DNA of 64,000 nucleotides from Nigrospora sphaerica (GCA_018287875.1 JAGVVL010000022.1:1922001-1986000), one strand, 5' to 3'; shown: positions 1 to 10,779, counted from the first letter of the stretch. The notes: generated by a model not told the origin, from the letters alone. Made by a program: numbers and translations.

Positions 1-1
1 C

Positions 2-3000
2 GAATTGACGCTACGCGTGGATGAGGTCCCGGCCGGAACATCTGCTGCGAAGCTAGAAAGCGAGCTACAGTCGATCGTAGCCACGAGTCCGGACTTACAA
101 GGCCAGCTCGATGGTTTCGTCGTGCGCTCGCTTGCGCCGAGAGACAACACCTGCGCGCGCGCAACCTTGACCGTCGGGACGCTGCTTCCGGAAGACCAGC
201 TGCTAGTCCGCCTTCAGCGTGCCAGCAAAGAGTTCCCGTACCGCTTCGACTACACATTCTATGGCGTCCCATCGCTCTGTGAAGTTGCAAGCGGTGTCGC
301 CTGCGAATCTACGACGAACACTGGCCTAATAACGGTACCAGACAGAGATTTAGCTCCCCTACGAGCAAACAACTCGGGAACTGCGTCTTCGGCAGCGGAT
401 TGTAAGTGACCCTAGGTTTTTTACTACTAGATACATCACTATATGCTATTGATATTCTAACAACTCAAATAGCAAGATTGGATCCATCCATAAACCAAGG
501 CGGATCGTACTACAACGGAAATGCTACCGTCCATGGAGGATCCTACCACCAAGGCAATATTATTAATATTCAGGAAACCGCCGACCGATGCCTCGCCGAC
601 CTGCGCGTCACCGACCCCCGCCACGACAAGGAGCGCATCCAGAGCACGAAAGGCGGCCTGCTCGCAGACGCGTACGTCTGGGTGCTCAGCAACCCCGACT
701 TCTGCCAATGGCGCGACAACGAGGACCAACGGCTGCTCTGGGTCAATGGCGACCCGGGCAAGGGCAAGACTATGCTCCTCTGTGGCATCATCAACGAGCT
801 GGAGGAATCACCGACGGAGGGAAGGCGCCTTGCCTACTTCTTCTGCCAAGCCACCGACGGACGCCTCAACACCGCGACAGCCGTCCTACGCGGTCTCCTC
901 TTCATGCTTCTTTCCCAGGACGCCTCCCTCGTGTTACACATAAAGAAGAAATACGATACCGCCGGTAAGGAGCTCTTCGAGGATAAGAACGCGTGGCAAG
1001 CACTATCCGAGATCTTCACGAGCATCGTCCGAGACCCGAAGTTACGAGGCGCCTATTTCATCATCGACGCATTAGATGAGTGCAAAGAGGGACTCGAGCA
1101 GCTTCTTGACCTGATTAAACAAGCTTCAAGTTCCTTCGGCCCTAAATGGCTCATTTCAAGCCGTAACGAACCCCATATTGAAAAGCAAATGCGCTCTGTT
1201 ACGAACCGACTTTCGCTCGAGCTTAACACCGATTCTATTTCAGCAGCGGTCGAAAGCTTCATCAATGTCAAGGTATCCCATATTGCAGAAGACCAATGCT
1301 ATCAAGGGAATACACAAGACGAGGTGTGTCGATACCTCTCATGCAATGCTAACGGCACCTTCCTCTGGGTCGCCTTAGTCTGCGAGGAGTTAAGTAAGGC
1401 ATATGAGTGGGAAGCTGTGCAAATAGCAAAATCATTCCCGCCAGGACTTAGTCCCCTCTACCAGCGAATGATGAAAAAGATCTCCGAGTCGCGGTATGCA
1501 GCGCTCTGCTATAGGATCCTGACTTTGATCGCAACCGCATACCGGCCACTTTCCTTCGCTGAGTCGACAGTCTTTATCGAGGAATGGCAAGGCATGTTAG
1601 GCAATATACAGCCCCTCCACGATATGATTCGCCTTTGCAGCTCGTTCCTTACGGTGCGCGAGGAGACGGTCTACTTCGTCCACCAGTCAGCGAAGGATTT
1701 CTTAATGAAGGAGCAATCGGCCATTCTCTTTCCAGAAGAACGAACAGCCGTCCATAGCCAGGTCTTCTCCAAGTCAATCGAGGCCATGTCTCGGACGCTG
1801 AAGCGCGATATCTATGGACTACAGGACCTAGGCATCCCTATTAAGGATGTCCCTCAACGGGTACCCAACCCGGACCCACTGGCGGCGATACGGTACGCCT
1901 GCATCCACTGGATTGACCACCTGATCGATGCCAGCAAGGCTCCGGACAGAGACAATAGCGTACGAGGCAACGAGGCAATAGACAGGTTCCTACGGGATAA
2001 AGGTCTCTACTGGATCGAGTCGTTGAGTTTACTCCGGGGCATATCAGAAGGGATGCTCGGACTAGAGAAGTTAGGACGACATTTACAGGTAAGCTTATAC
2101 ACATCTCTTACGAATTCCTACACAGCTAACAGGACGAAGGATCAATCGGGGGCGGCCAGGCTTCAAGCGCTCGTGAAAGATGCCTACCGTCTTCTGCAAA
2201 CCTTCCGGCCGGCGATCGAGGGCCGGCCGCTTCAAGCGTATGCATCGGCACTCGTATTCAGCCCGAGGAGAAGCCTAATATGCGGGCTGTTCGTCCACGA
2301 GAGGCCGCAGTGGATCGAGTGTAAAACAGAGATGGCGGAGCAATGGAGCGCGTGCGAAGCGACGCTCGAAGGCCATACAGACTACGTCTGGTCGGCGGCC
2401 TTCTCGGCCGACGGCTGGCGCGTCGTCTCGGCGTCGGGCGACGAGACCGTTAAGCTCTGGGACGCGGCCACGGGCGCGTGCGAAGCAACGCTCGAAGGCC
2501 ATACTTCCTCCGTCTACTCGGCCGCCTTCTCGGACGACGGCCGGCGCGTCGCCTCGGCGTCGTACGACCAGACCGTTAAGCTGTGGGACGTGGCCACGGG
2601 CGCGTGCGAAGCAACGCTCGAGGGCCATACTTCCTCCGTCTGGTCGGCGGCCTTCTCGGCCGACGGTCGGCGCGTCGTTTCGGCGTCGTACGACCAGACC
2701 GTCAAGCTCTGGGACGCGGTCACGGGTGCGTGCGAAGCGACGCTCGAAGGCCATACAGACTCCGTCTGGTCCGCGGCCTTCTCGGCCGACGGTCGGCGCG
2801 TCGTCTCGGCGTCGTTCGACCAGACCGTCAAGCTCTGGGACACGGCCACGGGCGCGTGCGAAGCGACGCTCGAAGGCCATACTTTCTCCGTCCGCTCGGC
2901 CGCCTTCTCGGCCGACGGCCGGCGCGTCGTCTCGGCGTCGGGCGACGAGACCGTTAAGCTCTGGGACGCGGTCACGGGCGCATGCCTTCGTACCTACCGC

Positions 3001-3315
3001 GTCTGCTACACCTTGACTGTTGCGTTTGATCCGACCGGCACCCGGATCCATACCGACGTGGGCGACATTGCCGTCGACGAAGCGATGCCAGTGGATGTTG
3101 ATACACACCTCTCAAAGCTAGCGCCAACGCCACTGAAAGACTTCAGTCTAAGTGCCGATCGCGCTTGGATCCAGCAGCAATCGCATCCGGTTCTCTGGCT
3201 CCCTCCCGAGTACCGACCAACTAATTCCGCCGTGTTCGCGACTAAGCGGAGCACGAACCTCGTTCTCGGTTGCTCGTCCGGTCGGGTCTATCTCTTTCAT
3301 TTGTCACGCTCCTGA
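2..3315 (+). CDS. NACHT-WD40 NLR protein (HET-E/HET-D type), 5' end outside window
   Basis: Fungal STAND/NLR receptor of the type that controls heterokaryon incompatibility. The reading frame is open to the window edge, so the true start lies upstream. Exon 1 ends at 401; a 71-bp intron (402-472, GTAAGT...TTCTAAC...AATAG) joins in frame to exon 2 (473-3315), giving about 1079 residues in the window. Order: an N-terminal region resembling the segment that precedes the SesB-like hydrolase in other fungal NLRs; a Gly/Ser/Tyr/Asn-rich linker (nt 499-570); a NACHT domain with Walker A GDPGKGKT (nt 748-771) and a Walker B-like FIIDALDE (about nt 1057-1080); a helical region; five 42-residue WD40 repeats (nt 2353-2982); and a degenerate C-terminal beta region. 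No hydrolase GxSxG is visible in the part seen. Family identity is secure; the effector domain and the recognised partner are unknown. Confidence 0.93.
499..570 (+). other. Doubled GGSY...GN linker motif between N-terminal region and NACHT
   Basis: Within the NLR gene, two adjacent 12-residue segments align: GGSYYNGNATVH followed by GGSYHQGNIINI. They sit where many fungal NLRs carry short Gly/Asn-rich linkers or amyloid signalling motifs. The repeat is seen directly. An amyloid or prion-like role is an inference from its position and composition. Confidence 0.6.
2353..2982 (+). repeat. Five tandem 126-bp WD40 repeats
   Basis: Five exact-length 126-bp units each encode a 42-residue WD40 repeat starting CEATLEGHT and ending in a TGA (Thr-Gly-Ala) tripeptide. 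Nucleotide identity between units is very high, including silent sites. Differences cluster at repeat residues 10-11, 13, 29, 31 and 38-39. This matches the pattern known for the HET-E/HET-D/HET-R family, where homogenised repeats vary at ligand-contact positions. Confidence 0.95.
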
Positions 3316-3789
3316 CTCTTTCTAGATAGCTTCTGAGCCTTAATCTTTTCTTATCTTTTTAGAAAGGAGGGTTCTAGGGGGCGGCCTAAATTATATACCT
3401 CGCACTGTTATAGCGGAATCTTCGAGAATAAGGGACATCAACAAATTGTAAAGAATAGGTAGCTCGTCTTGAATGTAAACGAATACGGCCGTAGTCCGTA
3501 GAAGACTCCTGTTGATTATGATAGACTTTCCGACAATGGTACACAGCCGAGGATACGCTACTTGCCGGCTTAGCTAGAACCTTCCGTTACACGGAGCGAC
3601 GCCAGACGATCCGTTCAGGATTGATACGCATATTGACTAGCAACTGTGTAGGGTATCTATTGAGTATAGAAGAAGGATGCCCTTTTAACTCTGAGTAGGG
3701 AAAATAGGAGGACATTTATACCTGCTATCTAATTAAGAAGCGTCCTAATTAGATCATCAGATAATATCTGTCCTCCTCGACATTAGATA

Positions 3790-4060
3790 ATATCACGCGG
3801 TCCGCTTTAGGATTTCACGTATTAAATGCCGGCGTCCAGAAAGAAAATCCACTGTCCTCAGCGGTGCCGTCCTCGACCCTTCAAACTCTACTGGGTCTCC
3901 TTCCGTTCTCAGTACTCCCGTACCAACTCCGCAGATCCTTTTAGGCTCTTCTCCGTCTGCTAGGCGTTGTGCTCGTGATCGTATCCTTTCCACTTTACTA
4001 GGTACTCCGTTCGGCCGCGACGCCCCTTTCGGTGCTTAACGAGCCATAGACGTCCAAGCC
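3790..4060 (-). mobile_element. Relic chromodomain of a Ty3/Gypsy chromovirus integrase
   Basis: Read on the minus strand, the sequence gives RGRTEYLVKWKGYDHEHNA, followed by stop codons where a chromodomain normally has Trp, then a stretch resembling the terminal helix. In-frame stops lie at 3960-3962, 3909-3911 and 3888-3890, all in one frame, which fits point mutation without indels. EYLVKWKGY is the classic chromodomain core found at the C-terminus of chromovirus integrases. Upstream integrase and reverse transcriptase sequence could not be recognised and no LTRs were seen, so this is a fragment. Confidence 0.75.
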
Positions 4061-4974
4061 TCCCCTTCGATAGCCAGTTCCTCAAAGCCACCGCAAGCCG
4101 AGCCGCCCCAGCCACCCGCCGCGCCTTTCACCGTACCTCGGACCGTAGCTGACATCCCGACGCGAACCTCGCCCATGCTACAAGGCTTAGTATAGCAGAG
4201 GAACGAACTAGAGCAGGCGAGTGAAGCTTTCCCTCTGCTTAGGGCGCGGGACGGCTCATGGCTCCGCCTACCCTACTACGCATGGGCTCGGTCATCGTTG
4301 CGGAGCAGGCCCATATCGTAGCTGGTCGTATCGCTGGGTCCACGAAAATCAATCTACGAGTGCCAGTCCAAACCTGCCCCAGAGACTAGGCTTAAACCCA
4401 CTATCCTACCGCTTCGGTCGTAGTTGCCCGTGTGAGCATAGCCGAACGCGATGGAAGGCACCGAAAGTACGGCCTGGATTCCATGTTCGCGTGCGCTGGC
4501 CTGTTCTGCCACGAGGGGCATCTCGTCCCGACAAGACAGGCCTTCCGGCGGACGAGGTGGGTTGCCCGCAGTCTTGAAGGGACAGCACAGTGTTGCACGG
4601 CTCTAACCATGAGTTCAGGCATCTTGCCCTCGCTTGAAGCAACCATGTGACGATACCCCGCTCACGTCCCGATAGTGATGGCGCCGCAACACCAAGAGCA
4701 GCTGGCACATGTGACTTAGTAGCTCCCATGAGAACTCTCTTAATAATAGAACATAGTAAAGAATCTGCATGTAATTTATAACTAAGTTGAGAAAGACTGG
4801 TATTCTTATTTTTACTTTCTTCTCCTAGCAGCCGTATGCGGTCCTAAACCGCAAACCTCTATTCTTTCACTACTTCATACACTAGTAAAAATGCCAGCAA
4901 GAGCAGAGCCTAGGAGCATACCATCATAGTAACACTAAATCTAAGTGCTAATCCGGACATAGCCTATCCATTTC

Positions 4975-5750
4975 CTCCAGACTAGTCCTCGATAGAGACG
5001 ACCACTTACAGTCTACTAAAGACAACGGACACTATGCTAAGATAGAACAATATGGGGCCATAGAAGCGGGCAAAATAGTCTCCGTGTTGGTATTCAACTC
5101 GCTAGTAATAGGATTTACGAAGGAGGATAGGCGCGTATAAGTTGAGCCTCGTTAATCGGATCTCGCCGTAGCGGTAACGGGTCGAGACGTCACGGTCAGA
5201 GATCGAGGCCAGATCCGCCCGGAAGTAGCAGAACTGCTCCAATGTGACATCACTTAAGAGAAGCTGCTGGTTAGGTTCCTATATGATTTGAAAGTCGGAC
5301 TCGTAATGGATAAAATTCCGGTATGTTCGGAGATAACCAAGGGTGGCTTAACGCACGCGACGGTCATGCTACGTGTCTCCGGTGTTATCGCAGGAGAGAA
5401 AGCGCTGCTAAAAGGAGTGGGATAGGATGTAGTAGGGTAGTGGCTTCACGAAGGCGCGGTCGTGGATCCATACCAGGTGCAGCTTAGGGTCCTCAGTTAC
5501 CACAATCGTTCGCCGTTTGGCTCGTTGCCGATGGAGGGGGGATATGCTCGCGCTGTTCTGCTTGGCCATCCACCAGAGCCTGTCGGTCATCTTATCCAGA
5601 TTGTCCGAGCAGAATTCCTCGTCAAGAAAACTCCGGATGCGGTGCCGGTTGTCGAGCGCGATGTGGGGATACCCAGGCAAATGGGGGGCGGGACGGGACG
5701 AGCCGAGGTCCCCGCGTAGGTCAAAGTTTAGCTGGTGTTCGACACGGGAC
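4975..5750 (-). pseudogene. RIP-like decayed gene of a fungal membrane-protein family
   Basis: One minus-strand frame runs about 770 bp and encodes plausible protein interrupted only by point stops at 5408, 5369, 5348, 5279, 5102, 5006 and 4982 (lowest coordinate of each). All are TAG or TAA and all are in the same frame, so no indel has occurred. Segments such as GYPHIALDNRHRIRSFLDEE, TEDPKLHLVWIHDRAFVKPL and YFARFYGPILF recall a widespread fungal family with a cytosolic N-terminus and C-terminal membrane helices, often found near NLR-like genes. That family recognition is from memory and not certain. TAG/TAA at sites expected to be Trp or Gln fits C-to-T mutation by RIP. Confidence 0.7.
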
Positions 5751-6631
5751 GGTGGCGATAGCTACGAAGAAGCCATAGTGGCGGATGGAAAGGAGGACAC
5801 ATAGACATAGGTTCCAACTGGAAGCCGGGGGCCAGGAAGGCAATGAGAGGGTACATCACGCGGCTCTCCACAGGTTGCAGGGAGATGGTATCTTGGGTTC
5901 GGAGGCTCGCCATGCGCGGTTTTTTCCATCGACGACGTCGACAACAAGGCACTCAGGAACGAGTGCGACTTGAGGTCCAATCTACGGACGAAAGTAACAG
6001 GTGGAAGGCACGTAGAGCCGTTACTTATACTCGGAAGTGGCTCGCGACCGTTATTGTCATATCGTTGGCAAAGAGTTTACCCTGTTCTTTGCTTACAGGA
6101 ACCGCCTTATCTACCTCTCCAGTCCGAATAACCTCGCTTTTACCTCCTGGGGCTTCCCTATTGCAGAACGATATGCCTAACCGTCTGGATTTCTCTGCTC
6201 CAAGTCCCGTCTTTCTGGAGCCTCCGCGGGCTTTCCCTGGATTTTCCTGCGTCTTCTCTAACATACGCCTCAAATTGGCGGTAACAGGCGGAAGTCGCGT
6301 GGCTGTCAACATTATACACGCGGCGGGCGCGTTCGGAGAACGCATCCAGGCCCCCAAGTGGCCACATGGAAGGAGCCAGGGTACCGAGACGTGCTTGAGC
6401 CCCTGAAGGTACTACCATGTTCCACACTCACTTTCCGACTGTTCTTCAGTAGTTGTTCCACAGCGAGTTTACCCTCAATCGAGGCAACCGATTGTCCAAC
6501 ATTACGACTGATGCCGTGGTATTGCCATGTCAGCTGCCTTTGAGCAGCAGGCCCTTGATTTCGCATTCGTTTCCCACGCGGCAACAGTCACCGCGAAAAC
6601 CTTCATCGTGAGATGACTGCTTCTCAGCAAG

Positions 6632-7551
6632 CTATGGTTGGGTCGCCGTCTCAGACGTGGCTGCGGTCTGCCCCTCTGCAGGTGTCTCCTCCGGCAGCGG
6701 TTTCTGGAAACAGTAGGCCAACGTCTGGACCCAGCCGGGAGGCGTCAGCGGCACGGGGGCGTGGACCTGTTTCCAGTTGGTGCCCTCTACCTCGGTCAGG
6801 AGGTGGTGGACGTAGCGAGGCCCGTGGATACAGATAAGGCAAAGCACGCCCCCGGGCTTGAGGATCCGGAGCACCTGGAGTTTTGTTTCTTCCGTGTCAG
6901 CTTCGGGGTTCGGCTGGGCCAAGCGACGGCGACGTGAGGCCGCCCCACAAGGCTGCTGCTAGCATAGGCCGACTCACCTCGCGGCTGTAGGCGCTCGTGT
7001 CCTCGCGGATGGAGTCCGGAATGCTTTTGAGCAGGTGCGTCGGCCCCCACGCGCACAGGGCGTAGAAGGTGCCCTTGTCAAAGGCCAGGTCGAACGAGTC
7101 GGACGCGATCTGGGGCATGTCGCGCAGGTCGCACGGCAACCACCGCAGCGCCGGCTCCCGCGGCGCCATCTGCTCGATCACGGCCGTCGAGAACTCGAGG
7201 CACGTCTGGTCCGTGTAGCCCCGCGCCAGCATATCAAAGGGCACCGTCTTTCCGACGTTTTTCCAAGCGACGTCAGCCAGAGAGCCGCGTGCGTCAACCC
7301 CCGCCGGGTTCGCCCCCCACTCCCTACAAGGTACGTACACTGAGGCCCGAGCCGAGCTGGGCGATCCGGGGCATCACCTCTTTGGGCCAGCGTGAGTAGA
7401 TGTTGGCTTCCAGGTACGACTCGAGCTCCCGGTACGAGAGGTGCCATTCCTTGTGCGCGGGGTCCACGGTGGAATTGTATCGGCCATCCCAGTATTCCGC
7501 GTTGCGCATCTGCTCCGCCTCGGAGCCCGTGCTGCTCGGATCTTGAATCAT
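6632..7551 (-). CDS. Class I SAM-dependent methyltransferase, EEF1AKMT4/METTL13-like
   Basis: Three exons, complement(7551..7339, 7247..6978, 6874..6632), give 241 residues. Intron 1 (7338-7248) starts GTACGT and ends AAAG; intron 2 (6977-6875) starts GTGAGT and ends CCAG. Splicing restores the family's glycine motif LGSGLSTVPFDML, followed by the acidic SAM residue in CLEFS, then FDLAFDKGTFYAL and RILKPGGVL. An early YWDGRY motif is typical of this subgroup, which includes lysine methyltransferases acting on eEF1A. The exact substrate cannot be told here. ATG at 7551 is preferred; an in-frame ATG also exists at 7638. Confidence 0.85.
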
Positions 7552-7807
7552 GGCGGTAGGCAAACACGCTGCAGTTTCGATAGACGTTGAGAAATCGGAT
7601 GGCAGACGCAGGTTTAGGAGCCAAAGTAGAGATGTCATGAGCCATCTGCATTCATGCCTTCACAGTACTTAAACTTCGCTGTTACGCAGTGGACGCCTAA
7701 TCCGTTTTTGGGGGGAGAGCGCTAGCCACTTACAGCCAAAAAGGCGCGCGCAGACATCCAACCCAACTACTTTTCCGCAGGTCAATCCATCTGTTTGAAA
7801 ACTCGGC

Positions 7808-7869
7808 CTTTTGGCACAAGTACCACTGTCCACTGCCGTATAGGACGACAGTGGTACTTGTGCCAAAAG
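7808..7869. repeat. Perfect 23-bp inverted repeat with 16-nt loop
   Basis: Left arm 7808-7830 and right arm 7847-7869 are exact reverse complements (CTTTTGGCACAAGTACCACT...). The loop is 7831-7846. The hairpin lies about 260 bp upstream of the methyltransferase start. It could be a small-RNA precursor, a remnant of a short inverted-repeat element, or a protein-binding palindrome. Confidence 0.9.
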
Positions 7870-8010
7870 TCGGTTGTAGGTATATAGATACATCCCACCA
7901 TAATATGAAGGACCCCCCAACAGCTGGTAAAGCTACCTTCTATTTTTGTAGGTAAGCGCGCGAAAAGTTTAAAGATGCGCACGAGAGGGACATGTAAAAG
8001 GATACTCGAG

Positions 8011-8100
8011 AGTATGCGAGGACACTAAAGTATGCGAAGACACTAAAGTATGCGAAGACACTTGAGTATGCGAGAACGCTTAGGAGTATACGAGGATGCG
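8011..8100. repeat. 18-bp tandem repeat, about 4-5 copies
   Basis: The unit AGTATGCGAAGACACTAA recurs with few changes at 8011, 8029, 8047 and 8065, with a degraded fifth copy to about 8100. The array lies downstream of the membrane-protein gene that ends at 8355. No coding role is apparent. Confidence 0.85.
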
Positions 8101-8354
8101 AGAGGCATGCGGCATGCGCTCGTGAAGGGGTAAAGTACCAACTGGAGCCAGCTGGAGAGAGGGGATGGCTATTTAGAGGGGTGGGAAGTACGGGTGTCAC
8201 GTACAGAAAAACACTGGGCTTTGAGTGCTGTTTCCCGTTAGATAGATTCGACGTTGTTCTGGCGTGAAGGTGCCGGTGAGCACTTGGCGTACAAATCATC
8301 GCCAACATAGCCCGAATACCCCCTATGTATCAACTCCTTACGCTTCGTCTTCGG

Positions 8355-10147
8355 CTATCCAGTCGCCGAAGTTTCTTGGGTGGCACGTTCGGCGCGCTCG
8401 GTGCGTTCAGCCTCCTCTTCCATATGGATCTCCTTCCATTCTTCTTCAGTAACATGTAGCCACTGGGATATCACGGTCAACATGGACCAGACCTCGCCGC
8501 CGATCAGCATGCCCACGACCTGGATACCCAGGAAGTTTGCAATGCCCCGCCCGGACATGCTGTTTTGCAGGCGAATGTTGAACATTTCGTCGCATGATAA
8601 GCCGTGCCGCTGGGCAAAGGTACGTGCCAGGGTTCTCAGCATCAACGCCTCCATCGGCGCACAAACCACAATGGTGGCAAAAGCCCCCAAATTCGCCGCC
8701 GCCAGCATAGCAGGAAGCCTGGTGAGAGCGTTAACCACGTACTTCGGCTCGCTTTTTTGTGAACGGTTCTCGCCCCCGTGGCTGGGACGCAGCTCGGCAG
8801 ACCATACGCCCGCAGGCGGTTCCGGCGAGTCGCTCGTGTCAACATCGAAGCTGATCAGCGTCGGATTGATCAGGTCGCCGTCTTCCTCGTCCGTCCCGTA
8901 ATCCTGGTCCCCTCCACGACTGGAAAAGGTGCTCTGTCTTCGGATGGCGCCGAGGGGTATTCCAGGGTCTGCACTACTTCCCTGGCCTTCCAGTGCCTGT
9001 AGTGTCGCCATATCCTGATCCGGAGTCCTCGAGTGGCGTATCTCGCGGTCCGCTGCTCCTAGGGTGGGGGACTCGGGGGTTGCCTGTACGCTTTCGGTCA
9101 TGGTAGGTGGTCGTTCCGGTGTCCGTAACCTGCCATTGTTATGCGGCGCCTTGGGTTGCGGAAGGCGTGCGAGAATTCTGGGCATAATGAAGTTGAACAC
9201 ATCTTGAGCCATGTATTTGAACGCGACATAACCAAGATAGGGCGCCAAGTTGCAGGTAATGCGCACCAGCCAACCCCCAAGGGCAGGCATGCTTAGATCG
9301 GAAATGGGCGGCGGCAGGACCAGGGGCGACGAGGATGAGAACGGAACGAAGAAGAGAGGGTGTGGTAAAAGCTGGGAGGCGGGCACCAAGCCAAGTCGTT
9401 GCAATGTAATGTATAGCTCGAGGTGGTATTGGCACCAGTTGAGAGCAGAGCGAAGCCTTGCAATAAGTCAGTACACCAACACTCTTCACAGGGGGGAGAT
9501 AGGTAGAAAACGAACCACGGCCTTCTCCTCACGGCGTCAACATGGCGGCCCAGGAATGTAGTACCATGGACGGCAAGGAACGAAGGTATCCCGGCTAGGA
9601 CAATGGTTGGGTATGAGCGTCTCGTAAGCTCAAATTGCAGCAGCCTCGAGAATTCGACGTGGGAATACGGCCGGTAAACCTGCACCCCAGTTAGCGGCGC
9701 CTCCTCTTCCGCTGCCCTCGACCACATACCAGGACGCGGGTGCGAAGCCCGTGAACCCCCCACGTGCTGAGCTGAGTCAGCACCTGACCGGCCGTGAAGA
9801 GGGTTTTTCCTGTTTCGGTCTCATAGTCACGGTGCTCTCGGATCAGGGCCGCCTCGTCTTGAGCAGCGTTCGAGTCCTCGGGTTCAGCAACGCCGATAAC
9901 ATGCATCACCTCATTGTGAGCGCGAATGGTGTTTTTGATAATGGCCTTGGTCTCGGGGTTGTAAATGCGACCTTTCTCATCATAGCGGCGCTCAGGCTCG
10001 CGTGGGTCTGCCTCCCCCTCGCCCTCGACGACATCGTCGTAGGGGGAGCGTCCCTGGGGGGGCGCAAGTCAGTGCACGAGTACACGGTGGGAAATATCGT
10101 CAATAGCCTACCAGCGCTTGCGACGTCAAAGGCCCGAGACGGCCCAT
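8355..10147 (-). CDS. Conserved-type fungal multi-pass membrane protein, function unknown
   Basis: Reconstructed as ATG at 10147 with exons 10147-10112, 10053-9730, 9679 to about 9519-9533, and about 9456-8355. Introns 1 (GTAGGC...CTGAC...CCAG) and 2 (GTATGT...CTAAC...GCAG) keep frame exactly. The third intron is certain to exist near 9457-9532, but its donor is ambiguous: GTGAGG breaks frame, while GTGGTT at 9518 keeps it. The N-terminal part is soluble and acidic (SPYDDVVEGEGEADPREPER, later RIYNPETKAIIKN). Hydrophobic segments occur around TIVLAGIPSFLAVHG, APYLGYVAFKYMAQ, LGAFATIVVCAPMEAL and GIQVVGMLIGG. I do not recognise the family. It is divergent from UTP13, sharing about 0.6 kb of upstream DNA. 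Confidence 0.75.
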
Positions 10148-10779
10148 GGTGTAATGGGGGCCCTTTGCGGTGCGTCGGTAGAACGTTGGATGCCTCTAGT
10201 TCGCGGGCTGCGTCATCTTATGAGCTACAAACGCGGAGCTTTCGCAGAGAAGTCGGCCTTCTCAAGAGATCATGGCGCGATGGAGTAGATTGGCGATCCG
10301 GGCCCGTGCAGCTCGGCAAAGACTAAGGTATGATGCACGAGATGAATACCGGCGTGACAGGCGATGAAGATGTTTTGAAATGGGCGTGGCTTGGGTGGAT
10401 TAACATCGTTTCGCATCTCATTTCGTGAGAATAGGGCGTTCGGATTGCTTACCTTGTGTAGCTGGTGGAGGTGACTTGAGCCCATCCTCTCCCATACCAG
10501 CCTATGTTCCACGTTCTGGTAGGTGAACTGGGAGGCTCCATAGCTCCCCCCCCGTAAGGACTGAGGTACAGAAGGGAAGTGGGGCTAACTAGCCGATGTA
10601 CAGGCCCAAACGATGGGTCCAGACGCGCTAAATGATCCATGTCCGCCGCCCGTCAGAGGGAAAGACAGCCGCTATCGATAGCCAAAAATTTCTTGAAGGT
10701 CGAACTGCTCTTGCACGCGCCCTCTTCTCGCGACATCTTGCAGTCGGCGCATAGCAAGGCATTGTCTCACCCAGGCGAC

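Larger units (their letters stand above)
3316..6631. other. Gene-poor, decayed accessory block
   Basis: No intact gene was found between the NLR stop and the methyltransferase gene. The block is more AT-rich than the flanking genes in parts (3.3-3.8 and 4.7-5.1 kb). It contains two recognisable relics on the minus strand, listed separately: a chromodomain fragment and a pseudogene with seven in-frame stops. The rest (4.1-4.9 and 5.8-6.6 kb) has only short ORFs that I could not assign. Confidence 0.6.

Noticed and set aside
2089..2132. Possible intron (GTAAGC...CACAG/AACAG) in the NLR gene
   Set aside because: Neither 37 nor 44 bp removal keeps frame, while read-through stays open to the WD40 domain.
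2275..3108. 277-residue minus-strand ORF with repeats
   Set aside because: Antisense of the WD40 repeats; repeat pattern is inherited from the sense strand.
8011..8100. CRISPR-like spacing of short repeats
   Set aside because: Units are directly adjacent with no spacers; a eukaryotic minisatellite.
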